Positions 1 to 5,369 of a stretch of DNA of 5,477 bases are shown here, piece after piece. Made by a program: the position numbers and the translations under genes. Origin of the DNA: Caulobacteraceae bacterium (GTDB lineage: Bacteria > Pseudomonadota > Alphaproteobacteria > Caulobacterales > Caulobacteraceae); the NCBI GenBank assembly GCA_030151985.1, contig JASLDZ010000169.1, positions 1 to 5,477 of the forward strand. Direction: 5' to 3'. The number at the start of each line of letters is the position of its first letter. The first letter of the stretch is position 1. The notes under the pieces were generated by a model, which was given only the letters and a program-made list of their open reading frames with translations, had not been told where the DNA came from and searched no databases.

Positions 1-61
1 CGCGGTCTGATCCGAGCCTCCGCGTCCATCCCTGCTCCCCGTGAGGGCCCGAACGCGTGCG

Positions 62-90
62 TTGGCGAAGCCCGATGCGGACGATTAGAT
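62..90 (+). promoter_or_regulatory. Possible housekeeping promoter of the twin-TM/adenosyltransferase pair
   Basis: TTGGCG (62-67) and TTAGAT (85-90) are separated by 17 nt, a reasonable housekeeping-sigma arrangement. The expected transcription start would fall near 97, almost on the ATG at 99, so a transcript from it would be nearly leaderless. An AGGG at 91-94 could instead be a ribosome site for a longer transcript, which would need a promoter further upstream. Such matches arise often by chance, so this is a weak call. I see nothing else supportable in bases 1-98. Confidence 0.28.
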
Positions 91-98
91 AGGGTGTC

Positions 99-299
99 AT
101 GGACACCGTCATCAACATCCTGATCGCGCTTTCCCTCGTGGCCGTCGTCATCCCGCTGGGATGGGGGCTGTTCGCGATGGCGCGCGGGGGCGAGTACGGC
201 CGGGCTTGGTCGAACCGCATGATGGGCTGGCGCGTGAAGATGCAGGCCGTCGCCATCGTGATGCTGGTGATCGGCTTCTGGTACAAGGCGACCCACTAG
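99..299 (+). CDS. HIG1-domain / twin-transmembrane small inner-membrane protein
   Basis: A 66-residue membrane protein with two hydrophobic segments, about residues 4-27 and 47-62. They are joined by a short polar loop containing SNRMMGWRVKMQ. The loop resembles the conserved stretch of HIG1-type proteins (R-x3-Q present as R45..Q49; the upstream R/H position is G43 here, so the signature is only partly kept). Mitochondrial relatives associate with respiratory supercomplexes; the role of the short bacterial versions is not settled, so no function is assigned beyond a small inner-membrane protein. The ATG at 99 has AGGG at 91-94 just upstream. The adenosyltransferase gene starts 30 nt after the stop on the same strand, so the two are probably co-transcribed. 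The family call comes from size, topology and loop motif. Confidence 0.8.
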   Translation: MDTVINILIALSLVAVVIPLGWGLFAMARGGEYGRAWSNRMMGWRVKMQAVAIVMLVIGFWYKATH

Positions 300-329
300 C
301 CGCCCGCGCGGCCCGCCGGGAGCGCCGCC

Positions 330-902
330 TTGGTCGTCCTCAACCGCATCTACACCCGCACCGGAGACGCCGGCGCGACGCGGCTGGCGACAGGCGAGGA
401 GGTCTCCAAGACCGACGCGCGGGTGGCGGCCTATGGCGACGTGGACGAGACCAACGCCGTGCTCGGCCTCGCGCGGCTGCACGCCGAGGGCGAGTTCGAC
501 GCGATGCTGGAGCGGATCCAGAACGACCTCTTCGACCTGGGCGCCGACCTCGCCACGCCCGAGCGCGACACGCCGCTGGGCTGGGAGGCGCTGCGCATCA
601 CCCAGGGCCAGGTCGACCGGCTGGAGCGCGAGATCGACGCGCTGAACGCCGACCTCGCCCCGCTCACCTCCTTCGTGCTGCCGGCCGGGACGCCGCTGGC
701 CACCCACCTGCACCTCGCCCGCACCGTCTGCCGCCGGGCCGAGCGCCGCGCCGTCGCGCTGGCCGTATCGCCCGGCGAGCGTGTGAGCGCGGAGGCGCTG
801 AAGTACCTCAACCGCCTGTCCGACCTGCTGTTCGTCGCCTCCCGGTCCGCCAACGGCAAGGGCGCGGACGACGTGCTGTGGAAGCCTGGCGCCACCCGCT
901 GA
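330..902 (+). CDS. Cob(I)alamin adenosyltransferase, PduO type (corrinoid adenosyltransferase)
   Basis: A cytoplasmic enzyme that transfers the 5'-deoxyadenosyl group of ATP to cob(I)alamin, giving adenosylcobalamin. The 190 residues match the usual single-domain, trimeric PduO/MMAB family. Family landmarks are the N-terminal ATP-binding segment YTRTGDAGATRL (8-19), YGDVDETNA (35-43), FVLPAG (115-120), the helix ARTVCRRAERR (130-140) with its conserved Arg/Glu cluster, and LKYLNRLSDLLFVASR (157-172). The start is TTG: relatives begin with a similar short lead into NRIYTRTGD, GGGAG (318-322) sits 7 nt upstream, and no in-frame ATG lies nearby. It follows the twin-TM gene by 30 nt, probably as one operon, and a hairpin/T-run follows its stop. 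Symbols vary in this family (cobO, pduO, mmaB), so none is given. The three ATR families are unrelated; the motifs here are clearly PduO rather than CobA/BtuR or EutT. Confidence 0.95.
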   Translation: MVVLNRIYTRTGDAGATRLATGEEVSKTDARVAAYGDVDETNAVLGLARLHAEGEFDAMLERIQNDLFDLGADLATPERDTPLGWEALRITQGQVDRLEREIDALNADLAPLTSFVLPAGTPLATHLHLARTVCRRAERRAVALAVSPGERVSAEALKYLNRLSDLLFVASRSANGKGADDVLWKPGATR

Positions 903-920
903 GCCGCCTTGCGGTTTTTT
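901..920 (+). terminator. Putative Rho-independent terminator after the adenosyltransferase
   Basis: CCGC (904-907) and GCGG (911-914) pair around a CTT loop and are followed directly by six T (915-920). Wobble and A-U pairs between GAG (901-903) and the first three T extend the stem, so the hairpin overlaps the stop codon at 900-902. The core stem is only 4 bp, so this may be a weak or leaky terminator, but a T-run this long stands out in such GC-rich DNA. Its position, 60 nt before the next ATG, suggests that the M13 gene is a separate transcription unit. Confidence 0.5.
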
Positions 921-979
921 AATGTGCAGCCTCGGCTCGCCCTGAGCATGATCGCCTCTCCCTTGGGCGGAGACGGCGG

Positions 980-3022
980 ATGCGCACGAAGACCTGGCTT
1001 CTGACGGCGGCGGCCGTCTCCCTCCTGGCGTCGGCGGCCGGATCGGTCGCGGCGGCGGACAAGCCGCTGTACGGCGGCTGGGGCCTGGACACCGCCGGCA
1101 TGGATCGGAGCGTGAAGCCGGGGGCGGACTTCTTCGACTACGTCAACGGCGCCTGGGACCGGAACACCCCCATCCCCGCGGACAAGTCCAGCTACGGCAT
1201 CGACTATGTGCTGTCGGACGGGGCGGAGAAGAACCTGCGGTCGATCCTGGAGGCCGATCCCTCCACGGTCACCGGCCCGGCCGCCGCCGACGCGGTGAAG
1301 GTGCACGCCGCCTACAAGGCCTTCCTGGACGAGAAGCGGGTGAACGCCCTGGGCGCCGCGCCGCTGGCGCCCGACTTGGCCGCGATCCGGGCGGCCAAGA
1401 CGCGCTCCGAGCTCGCCGCGGTGATGGGGCAGGCGCCCGAGGGCTTCCAGTCCTCCATCTTCGAGATCGGCATCCAGAACGACGCCAAGGCGCCGGACCG
1501 CTACGCCGTCTACCTGGGCCAGGGCGGCCTGGGCCTGCCGGACCGGGACTACTACCTGACCCCCGCCTTCGCGGCGAAGAAGGCGGCCTACGAGGCCTAC
1601 GTCGGCCAGATCCTTGAGCTGGCCGGCTGGCCCGACCCGCAGGCGAACGCCAAGGCGGTGGTCGCCTTCGAGACGAAGATCGCGGAGGCCAGCTGGACGC
1701 GGGCCGAGCGGCGCGACCCGGTGAAGACCTACAACCCGATGACGCCCGCGGAGCTGGCGAAGCTCGCTCCCGGCTTCGACTGGGAGGCTTTCCTCAAGGG
1801 CGCCGACCTTCCGGGGCTGCAGCGCGTGGTCGTGGGAGAGAGCAGCGCCTTCCCGAAGATCGCGGCCATCTACGCCGAGACGCCCCTGCCGGTGCTGCGC
1901 GCGTGGGCGGCCTTCCACGCGGCCAACTCGGCCGCGCCCTTCCTCGACACCCGCTTCGACGACGCCCACTTCGCCTTCTACGGCAAGACGCTGTCGGGCC
2001 AGCCGGAGCAGAAGGAGCGGTGGAAGCGCGCCGTCGGCCTGGTCGACGGCGGCATGGGCGAGGCGGTCGGCCGCGTCTACGTCGCCAAATACTTCCCGCC
2101 CGAGTCCAAGGCCAAGATCGACGCCCTGGTGCGCGAGCTGATCGTGGCCATGGGGCAGCGCATCGACCGGCTGGACTGGATGAGCCCCGCCACCAAGGCC
2201 AAGGCGCACGAGAAGCTCAGCCAGTTCACCGTCAAGGTCGGCTACCCCGACAAGTGGCGCGACTATTCCGCCGTGCAGGTGAAGGAGGACGACCTGGCGG
2301 GCGACGTCCGCGCCTTCGGCCGCTTCGAGTGGAACCGGCAGGTGAAGCGGCTGAACGACCCGGTGGACCGGGCCGAGTGGGGCATGACGCCCCAGACGGT
2401 CAACGCCTACTACAACCCGACGCAGAACGAGATCGTCTTCCCCGCCGCGATCCTGGCCCCGCCCTATTTCGACCCGGCGGCGGACCCGGCGGCCAACTAC
2501 GGCGGCATCGGCGCCACCATCGGCCACGAGATGACGCACGGCTTCGACGACGAGGGCCGCCAGTTCGACGGCAAGGGCGTGCTCACCGACTGGTGGACGG
2601 CCGAGGACGCCGCCAAGTTCAAGGTGCAGGCCGCCAAGCTGAACGCCCAGTACGACACCTACTCGCCCTTCCCGGGCGTGCATGTGAAGGGCGACCAGAC
2701 CACGGGCGAGAACATCGCCGACCTCGGCGGCGCCCTGATCGCGCTCGACGCCTACCACAACTCGCTGCACGGGAAGCCCGCGCCGGTGATCGACGGACTG
2801 ACGGGCGACGAGCGCTTCTTCCTCGCCTACGCCCAGTCTTGGCGCGACAAGCGGCGCGAGGACATGGTGCGCCAGCAGATCGCCAGCGACGTGCACAGCC
2901 CCGAGAAGTACCGGGTCAACGGCGTCGTGCGGAACATGGACCCCTGGTACGCCAGCTTCCCCTCCGTGAAGCCGGGCGACCCGCTCTACGTCGCCCCGGC
3001 GGACCGGGTGAAGATCTGGTAG
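980..3022 (+). CDS. M13 (neprilysin/PepO-like) zinc metalloendopeptidase, exported
   Basis: A 680-residue zinc endopeptidase of the gluzincin M13 family, which cleaves peptides on the outer side of the inner membrane. Residues 1-26 look like a Sec signal peptide: MRTK, a hydrophobic core, then AAA before D27. There is no lipobox cysteine. The M13 N-terminal domain begins near KPGADFFDYVNGAW (46-59). The catalytic domain carries NAYY (475-478), zinc ligands H516 and H520 in HEMTH with catalytic E517, and third ligand E577 with D581 in GENIAD. H639 and R645 sit near the C-terminus. Spacings match neprilysin: N542-H583 is 41 and H711-R717 is 6, as here. It ends KIW, the tryptophan being usual at M13 C-termini. 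GGAG (969-972) lies 7 nt before the ATG. Length is normal, so the enzyme is probably active; the substrate cannot be told from sequence. Such M13 enzymes are often annotated pepO, but orthology is not established. Confidence 0.96.
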   Translation: MRTKTWLLTAAAVSLLASAAGSVAAADKPLYGGWGLDTAGMDRSVKPGADFFDYVNGAWDRNTPIPADKSSYGIDYVLSDGAEKNLRSILEADPSTVTGPAAADAVKVHAAYKAFLDEKRVNALGAAPLAPDLAAIRAAKTRSELAAVMGQAPEGFQSSIFEIGIQNDAKAPDRYAVYLGQGGLGLPDRDYYLTPAFAAKKAAYEAYVGQILELAGWPDPQANAKAVVAFETKIAEASWTRAERRDPVKTYNPMTPAELAKLAPGFDWEAFLKGADLPGLQRVVVGESSAFPKIAAIYAETPLPVLRAWAAFHAANSAAPFLDTRFDDAHFAFYGKTLSGQPEQKERWKRAVGLVDGGMGEAVGRVYVAKYFPPESKAKIDALVRELIVAMGQRIDRLDWMSPATKAKAHEKLSQFTVKVGYPDKWRDYSAVQVKEDDLAGDVRAFGRFEWNRQVKRLNDPVDRAEWGMTPQTVNAYYNPTQNEIVFPAAILAPPYFDPAADPAANYGGIGATIGHEMTHGFDDEGRQFDGKGVLTDWWTAEDAAKFKVQAAKLNAQYDTYSPFPGVHVKGDQTTGENIADLGGALIALDAYHNSLHGKPAPVIDGLTGDERFFLAYAQSWRDKRREDMVRQQIASDVHSPEKYRVNGVVRNMDPWYASFPSVKPGDPLYVAPADRVKIW

Positions 3023-3058
3023 GGGCGTTCGGGATCGGCGAACGCACTCTCCCATCTC

Positions 3059-3163
3059 CCGCTCATCCCCGCGCATGCGGGGACCCAGGCTTTTCTTCTA
3101 GAATCCCCGGTGCTGGACAGAGCAAGAGGAAGTCTGGGTCCCCGCATGCGCGGGGATGAGCGG
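3059..3163. repeat. Intergenic palindromic element with two perfect 30-nt inverted arms
   Basis: The left arm (3059-3088) and right arm (3134-3163) are exact reverse complements over 30 nt, separated by a 45-nt centre. Each arm also contains its own hairpin, CCCCGC-GCAT-GCGGGG (left arm 3067-3082). Inside the arms the two sides stay similar but no longer identical, through a CTTTTCTTCT-like stretch. This suggests two diverged head-to-head copies of a longer unit of roughly 50 nt. The centre contains the palindrome TTCTAGAA (3096-3103). The element lies 36 nt after the M13 stop and 44 nt beyond the convergent phosphoribosyltransferase stop, so it could fold in transcripts from both sides and act as a bidirectional terminator or 3'-end stabiliser. 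It has no T-run after the arms and no coding capacity. A REP-like or MITE-like dispersed repeat is likely; no family is named because copy number cannot be checked here. Confidence 0.85.
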
Positions 3164-3207
3164 AGACATGAGGGCCTGCCGTTGCCTTGACCGAGCGGTT
3201 GTTCGCC

Positions 3208-3750
3208 TCAGTCCAGCGCGGTGATCGCGCCCAGCCCGCGGGCGCGGCCGGCGTGGTCCATGCCGTAGCCGACGAGGAAGCGGGCGGGCGCCTCCCACGC
3301 CACGAAGTCGGGCGTGACGTCGCGCGGCGTGGCCCAGGGCTTGGTGGCGAAGACGGCGATCTCGACCTCGCGGGCGCCCGCCTTCTCGCAGATGCGGCGG
3401 GCGGCGAGCAGCGAGAGGCCGCTGTCGATCACGTCGTCCACGATCAGCACCTTGCGGCCGGCGACGGAGCGCTGGAGCCCCGCCCGCTCCACCACCCGCC
3501 CGCTCGTCGCGGTGTCGTCGCCGTAGCTGGCCAGCCACAGGCAGTCGAACAGGGGGTCGCAGCCGAGCCGCGCCAGCGCCCGCGTCAGGTCGGCGGCGAA
3601 CCAGATGCCGCCGGTGAGGAGGCAGACGACCACGCTCTCGGCGTCGAGCCCCGGCGCGATGCGGGCGGCCAGCGCCTCCACCCTCCTCGCCACCTCCGCC
3701 TCCTCCAGCAGGATCTCGCCGGGGAGGGGGGAGGGGGGAGCGTCAGCCAT
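3208..3750 (-). CDS. Hypoxanthine(-guanine) phosphoribosyltransferase family protein
   Basis: A 180-residue type I phosphoribosyltransferase, probably joining hypoxanthine and/or guanine to PRPP in purine salvage. The PRPP-binding signature is VLIVDDVIDSGLSL (101-114), with acidic residues D105, D106 and D109. LLTGG (44-48) is the pyrophosphate loop, with Thr where many homologues have Lys or Arg. The mobile-loop Ser-Tyr pair is S75-Y76. K137 and the FLVGYGMD segment (158-165, D165) match the base-recognition lysine and VGYxxD motif of HPRTs. The C-terminus after D165 (HAGRARGLGAITALD) only loosely follows the usual YxxRYRxLPYIG pattern, so substrate range is uncertain. The ATG overlaps the upstream gene's stop in ATGGCTGA and has no purine-rich Shine-Dalgarno of its own, implying translational coupling to the zinc-ribbon gene. 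The N-terminal APPSPLPG tract comes from a C-run (G-run on the + strand). An hpt-like label is reasonable, but xanthine-preferring relatives are not excluded. Confidence 0.88.
   Translation of the reverse strand: MADAPPSPLPGEILLEEAEVARRVEALAARIAPGLDAESVVVCLLTGGIWFAADLTRALARLGCDPLFDCLWLASYGDDTATSGRVVERAGLQRSVAGRKVLIVDDVIDSGLSLLAARRICEKAGAREVEIAVFATKPWATPRDVTPDFVAWEAPARFLVGYGMDHAGRARGLGAITALD
3721..3740 (+). other. G-run tract (G4-A-G6-A-G6) at the phosphoribosyltransferase start
   Basis: The + strand reads as three long G-runs separated by single A residues, and further GGGG and GGG runs follow at 3753-3760. It covers codons 4-10 of the minus-strand phosphoribosyltransferase and lies just inside its start codon. 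The G-rich strand is the template for that gene, so the mRNA is C-rich. Quadruplex formation is possible in DNA but unproven. It may simply be a low-complexity or slippage-prone tract. Confidence 0.6.
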
Positions 3751-4597
3751 GCGGGGCGGGATGTAGGGCGTAGGGGCTGTCGGCGGGAAGGGGGGCGGCC
3801 TCCGGAACGTGCGCCGGGAGGGCGGGCGCCGCGGCCTCGTGCAGGGCGGGACGGGCGGCAGGCGGCGGCGCGGCGGGGCGCAGGGCCGTGTGGCCGGCGA
3901 TCCTGGCGGGGCGGGGAGCGGCCGGGCGCGCGGGCTCGAACACGAAGTCCACTCCGAACGCCGCGGCGGCCAGGGGCGGGTCGACGAAGGTGGCGCTGAA
4001 CGGGCGCGACTCGCCGGCCGCGATCGGGCCGCCGGGCGCGCGCACCTGTTGCTGCGCCAGCGCCTTGCCGGCCTTGTCGAACAGCGAGACCTTGAGCAGC
4101 GCGTTGGGCCGCGCGCCCGAGGTGACGTTGCGGAGCGAACCGCTCACCACCATCACCGCGCGCCCGTTCTGCAGGCCGGGGCCGCCCTGCACGCCTTCCG
4201 GCACGAGGCCCACGGGGTTCACCGGCAGGCGCACGGCCGCATAGGCGCCGGCGGTGCGCGGCCACAGGCGCACGACGTCCACCCGGAACAGCACCGCCAG
4301 CCCCAGCACGGCGGCGAGCCCGACGCCCAGCCCCGCCCAGACCATGCCCACGGCGGCGGCTTCCCGCGTCTCGCGCTTGGCCTTCGCCTTGGCGCGCAAC
4401 TGGGTGGAGACGGGCGCGGGCTTGGCGGGCGGCTCGGGCTCGGGCGGGGGGACGAGCGTCAGCGGTTCGGCCGCGCCTTCGGGCAGGGCGCGCCACTCGG
4501 CGGCGCAGGCGGCGCAGCGGACCGTGCGCCCCTGCGGCGGCACCGCGTCCTCGCCCACGAAATAGCGCGTGGCGCAGTCGGGGCAGGTCAGTATCAT
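3743..4597 (-). CDS. MJ0042-type zinc-ribbon, DUF3426 single-pass membrane protein
   Basis: A 284-residue membrane protein of unknown role. The N-terminus MILTCPDCATRYFVG begins an MJ0042 zinc ribbon with ligands C5, C8, C28 and C31. A Pro/Glu-rich linker (about 45-62) and a basic stretch (KAKAKRETR, 70-78) follow, then one transmembrane helix (about 82-104). The basic flank predicts the ribbon in the cytoplasm. Residues about 105-222 match the DUF3426 pattern (LPVNPVGLV, VMVVSGSLRNVTSG, GESRPFSATFVDPP) and would lie in the periplasm. The last 62 residues (223-284) are almost all Pro, Ala, Arg and His, so probably disordered. I chose the ATG at 4597 because homologues begin exactly at this M-x-x-x-C-P-x-C; the reading frame stays open upstream to an ATG at 4732, but that would overlap ftsE and add a low-complexity leader. 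The Shine-Dalgarno (GGACGG) is weak. The stop overlaps the next gene's start by 8 nt. Confidence 0.87.
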   Translation of the reverse strand: MILTCPDCATRYFVGEDAVPPQGRTVRCAACAAEWRALPEGAAEPLTLVPPPEPEPPAKPAPVSTQLRAKAKAKRETREAAAVGMVWAGLGVGLAAVLGLAVLFRVDVVRLWPRTAGAYAAVRLPVNPVGLVPEGVQGGPGLQNGRAVMVVSGSLRNVTSGARPNALLKVSLFDKAGKALAQQQVRAPGGPIAAGESRPFSATFVDPPLAAAAFGVDFVFEPARPAAPRPARIAGHTALRPAAPPPAARPALHEAAAPALPAHVPEAAPLPADSPYALHPAPHG

Positions 4598-4655
4598 GCC
4601 GCCGTCCGGGCGCCGGTGCGCGCCCCCGTCCTCGGAGCCCTCGGCCGTTCGGAGC
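4598..4655. promoter_or_regulatory. 58-nt divergent gap between the zinc-ribbon gene and ftsE
   Basis: With the starts chosen here only 58 nt separate the two divergent genes. Any promoters must lie in this gap or inside the opposing 5' coding ends. I find no convincing -35/-10 pair in the gap on either strand, and both starts have poor ribosome sites. The inference that regulation is shared rests only on the spacing. Confidence 0.35.
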
Positions 4656-5369
4656 ATGTCGAGAAGCGTCGGGGCATGGGCGGAGGGTGATGCGGCGGGC
4701 GGGCCCGCTGTCCGGTTCGAGGGCGTCGGCATGCGCTACGGGCGGGCGCCCGAGGTGCTGCGCGACCTGGAATTAACCCTAGATTCGGGGTCCTTCCATT
4801 TCCTTACCGGCGCGTCGGGGGCGGGCAAGTCGAGCCTGCTCAAGCTGATCTACCTGGCCCATCCCCCCTCGCGCGGCCTCATCACCCTGTTCGGCCAGGA
4901 CGTGGTCGGCGCCCCGCACGACCGGCTGCCGCCCATTCGGCGGCGCATCGGCGTGGTGTTCCAGGAGTTCCGGCTGCTCGACCACCTGGACGCCTTCGAC
5001 AACGCCGCGCTTCCCTTGCGCCTGCGGGGCGTGCCGCCGTCGGAGTACCGCACCGACGTGGAGGAACTGCTCGACTGGGTAGGCTTGGGCGAGCGGATGC
5101 ACGCCATGCCCGCCACCCTCTCGGGCGGGGAGAAGCAGCGGCTGGCCATCGCCCGCGCCGTTGTGGGGCGGCCCGAGCTGATCCTGGCCGACGAGCCCAC
5201 GGGCAACGTCGACGCCGAGATGGCGCACCGCCTGCTGCGCCTGTTCGTGGAGCTGAACCGGCTGGGGGCGACGGTCCTGATCGCCAGCCACGACGACGGG
5301 CTGGTCGCGCGCGCGGGCGCCCCGGTGCTGCACCTGCAGGACGGGCGGCTCGCGCCGAGGCGCGCGTGA
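4656..5369 (+). CDS. ftsE: Cell division ATP-binding protein FtsE
   Basis: The cytoplasmic ATPase of the FtsEX complex, which sits at the division site with membrane partner FtsX. The complex is an ABC-type machine that couples ATP hydrolysis to control of periplasmic cell-wall hydrolases rather than transport. The 237 residues contain, in order, Walker A GASGAGKS (52-59), Q-loop Q103 in VVFQEFRLL, signature LSGGEKQR (155-162), Walker B ILADEP (176-181), D-loop NVD (184-186) and switch H212. FHFLTGASGAGKSSLLKLIYL and VVFQEFRLLDHL are typical of FtsE rather than of other ABC ATPases. The ATG at 4656 is preferred: the next in-frame ATG (4731) would remove the first strand (VRFEGVGMRYG), and the earlier ones (4569, 4596) run into the divergent gene. 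GGAG (4651-4654) is only 1 nt from this ATG, so the start is not certain. FtsX follows with overlapping codons. A patch of rare leucine codons (TTA L40, CTA L42) is noted separately. Confidence 0.95.
   Translation: MSRSVGAWAEGDAAGGPAVRFEGVGMRYGRAPEVLRDLELTLDSGSFHFLTGASGAGKSSLLKLIYLAHPPSRGLITLFGQDVVGAPHDRLPPIRRRIGVVFQEFRLLDHLDAFDNAALPLRLRGVPPSEYRTDVEELLDWVGLGERMHAMPATLSGGEKQRLAIARAVVGRPELILADEPTGNVDAEMAHRLLRLFVELNRLGATVLIASHDDGLVARAGAPVLHLQDGRLAPRRA
4770..4787 (+). promoter_or_regulatory. AT-rich rare-codon patch in ftsE with TTAA half-site and GANTC site
   Basis: Codons 39-43 of ftsE use GAA, TTA, ACC, CTA and GAT, although nearly all nearby leucine and acidic codons end in G or C. TTA and CTA are the rarest leucine codons expected in DNA this rich in GC. 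The patch holds TTAA (4773-4776) followed after 7 nt by TTCG (4784-4787), one half of the CtrA-type TTAA-N7-TTAA consensus. It also holds GATTC (4782-4786), a GANTC site of the kind methylated by CcrM. Its ends, GAAT (4770-4773) and ATTC (4783-4786), form a short dyad. A regulatory role is inference only. Confidence 0.3.

Noticed and set aside
1..98. The tail of an upstream gene at the left edge.
   Set aside because: One frame is open through the region, but the fragment is too short and shows no recognisable motif, so no gene can be claimed.
161..922. A 253-codon + strand open frame overlapping the twin-TM and adenosyltransferase genes.
   Set aside because: It is an arginine-rich shadow of two well-supported genes in other frames.
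915..923. The T-run and TTTAAT as a -10 element for the M13 gene.
   Set aside because: No -35-like hexamer lies about 17 nt upstream, and the T-run is better explained by the preceding hairpin as a terminator.
431..3076. An 881-codon open frame on the minus strand covering the adenosyltransferase and M13 genes.
   Set aside because: It lies antisense to two genes with complete catalytic motifs. The translation is low-complexity Arg/Gly/Val/Leu with no recognisable domain, as expected from the G/C-ending codons of the real genes.
1903..3159. A 418-codon + strand open frame inside and beyond the M13 gene.
   Set aside because: The translation is rich in Arg, Gly and Pro, overlaps the zinc-binding half of the M13 enzyme in another frame, and runs into the palindromic element. 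It is a high-GC shadow.
3059..3163. A CRISPR array or tRNA-like structure in the palindromic region.
   Set aside because: There are only two repeat copies and they are inverted rather than direct. There is no spacer periodicity and no cloverleaf or CCA end.
4570..4597. TGGCGC-N16-TATCAT as a promoter for ftsE.
   Set aside because: The -35 match is poor and the match overlaps the zinc-ribbon start codon. The TATCAT is explained by the conserved MIL start of that protein, so it is not strong enough to list.
3187..4690. Plus-strand open frames opposite the phosphoribosyltransferase and zinc-ribbon genes.
   Set aside because: They are antisense shadows of Gly/Arg/Ala-rich composition; the minus-strand genes contain all the family motifs.
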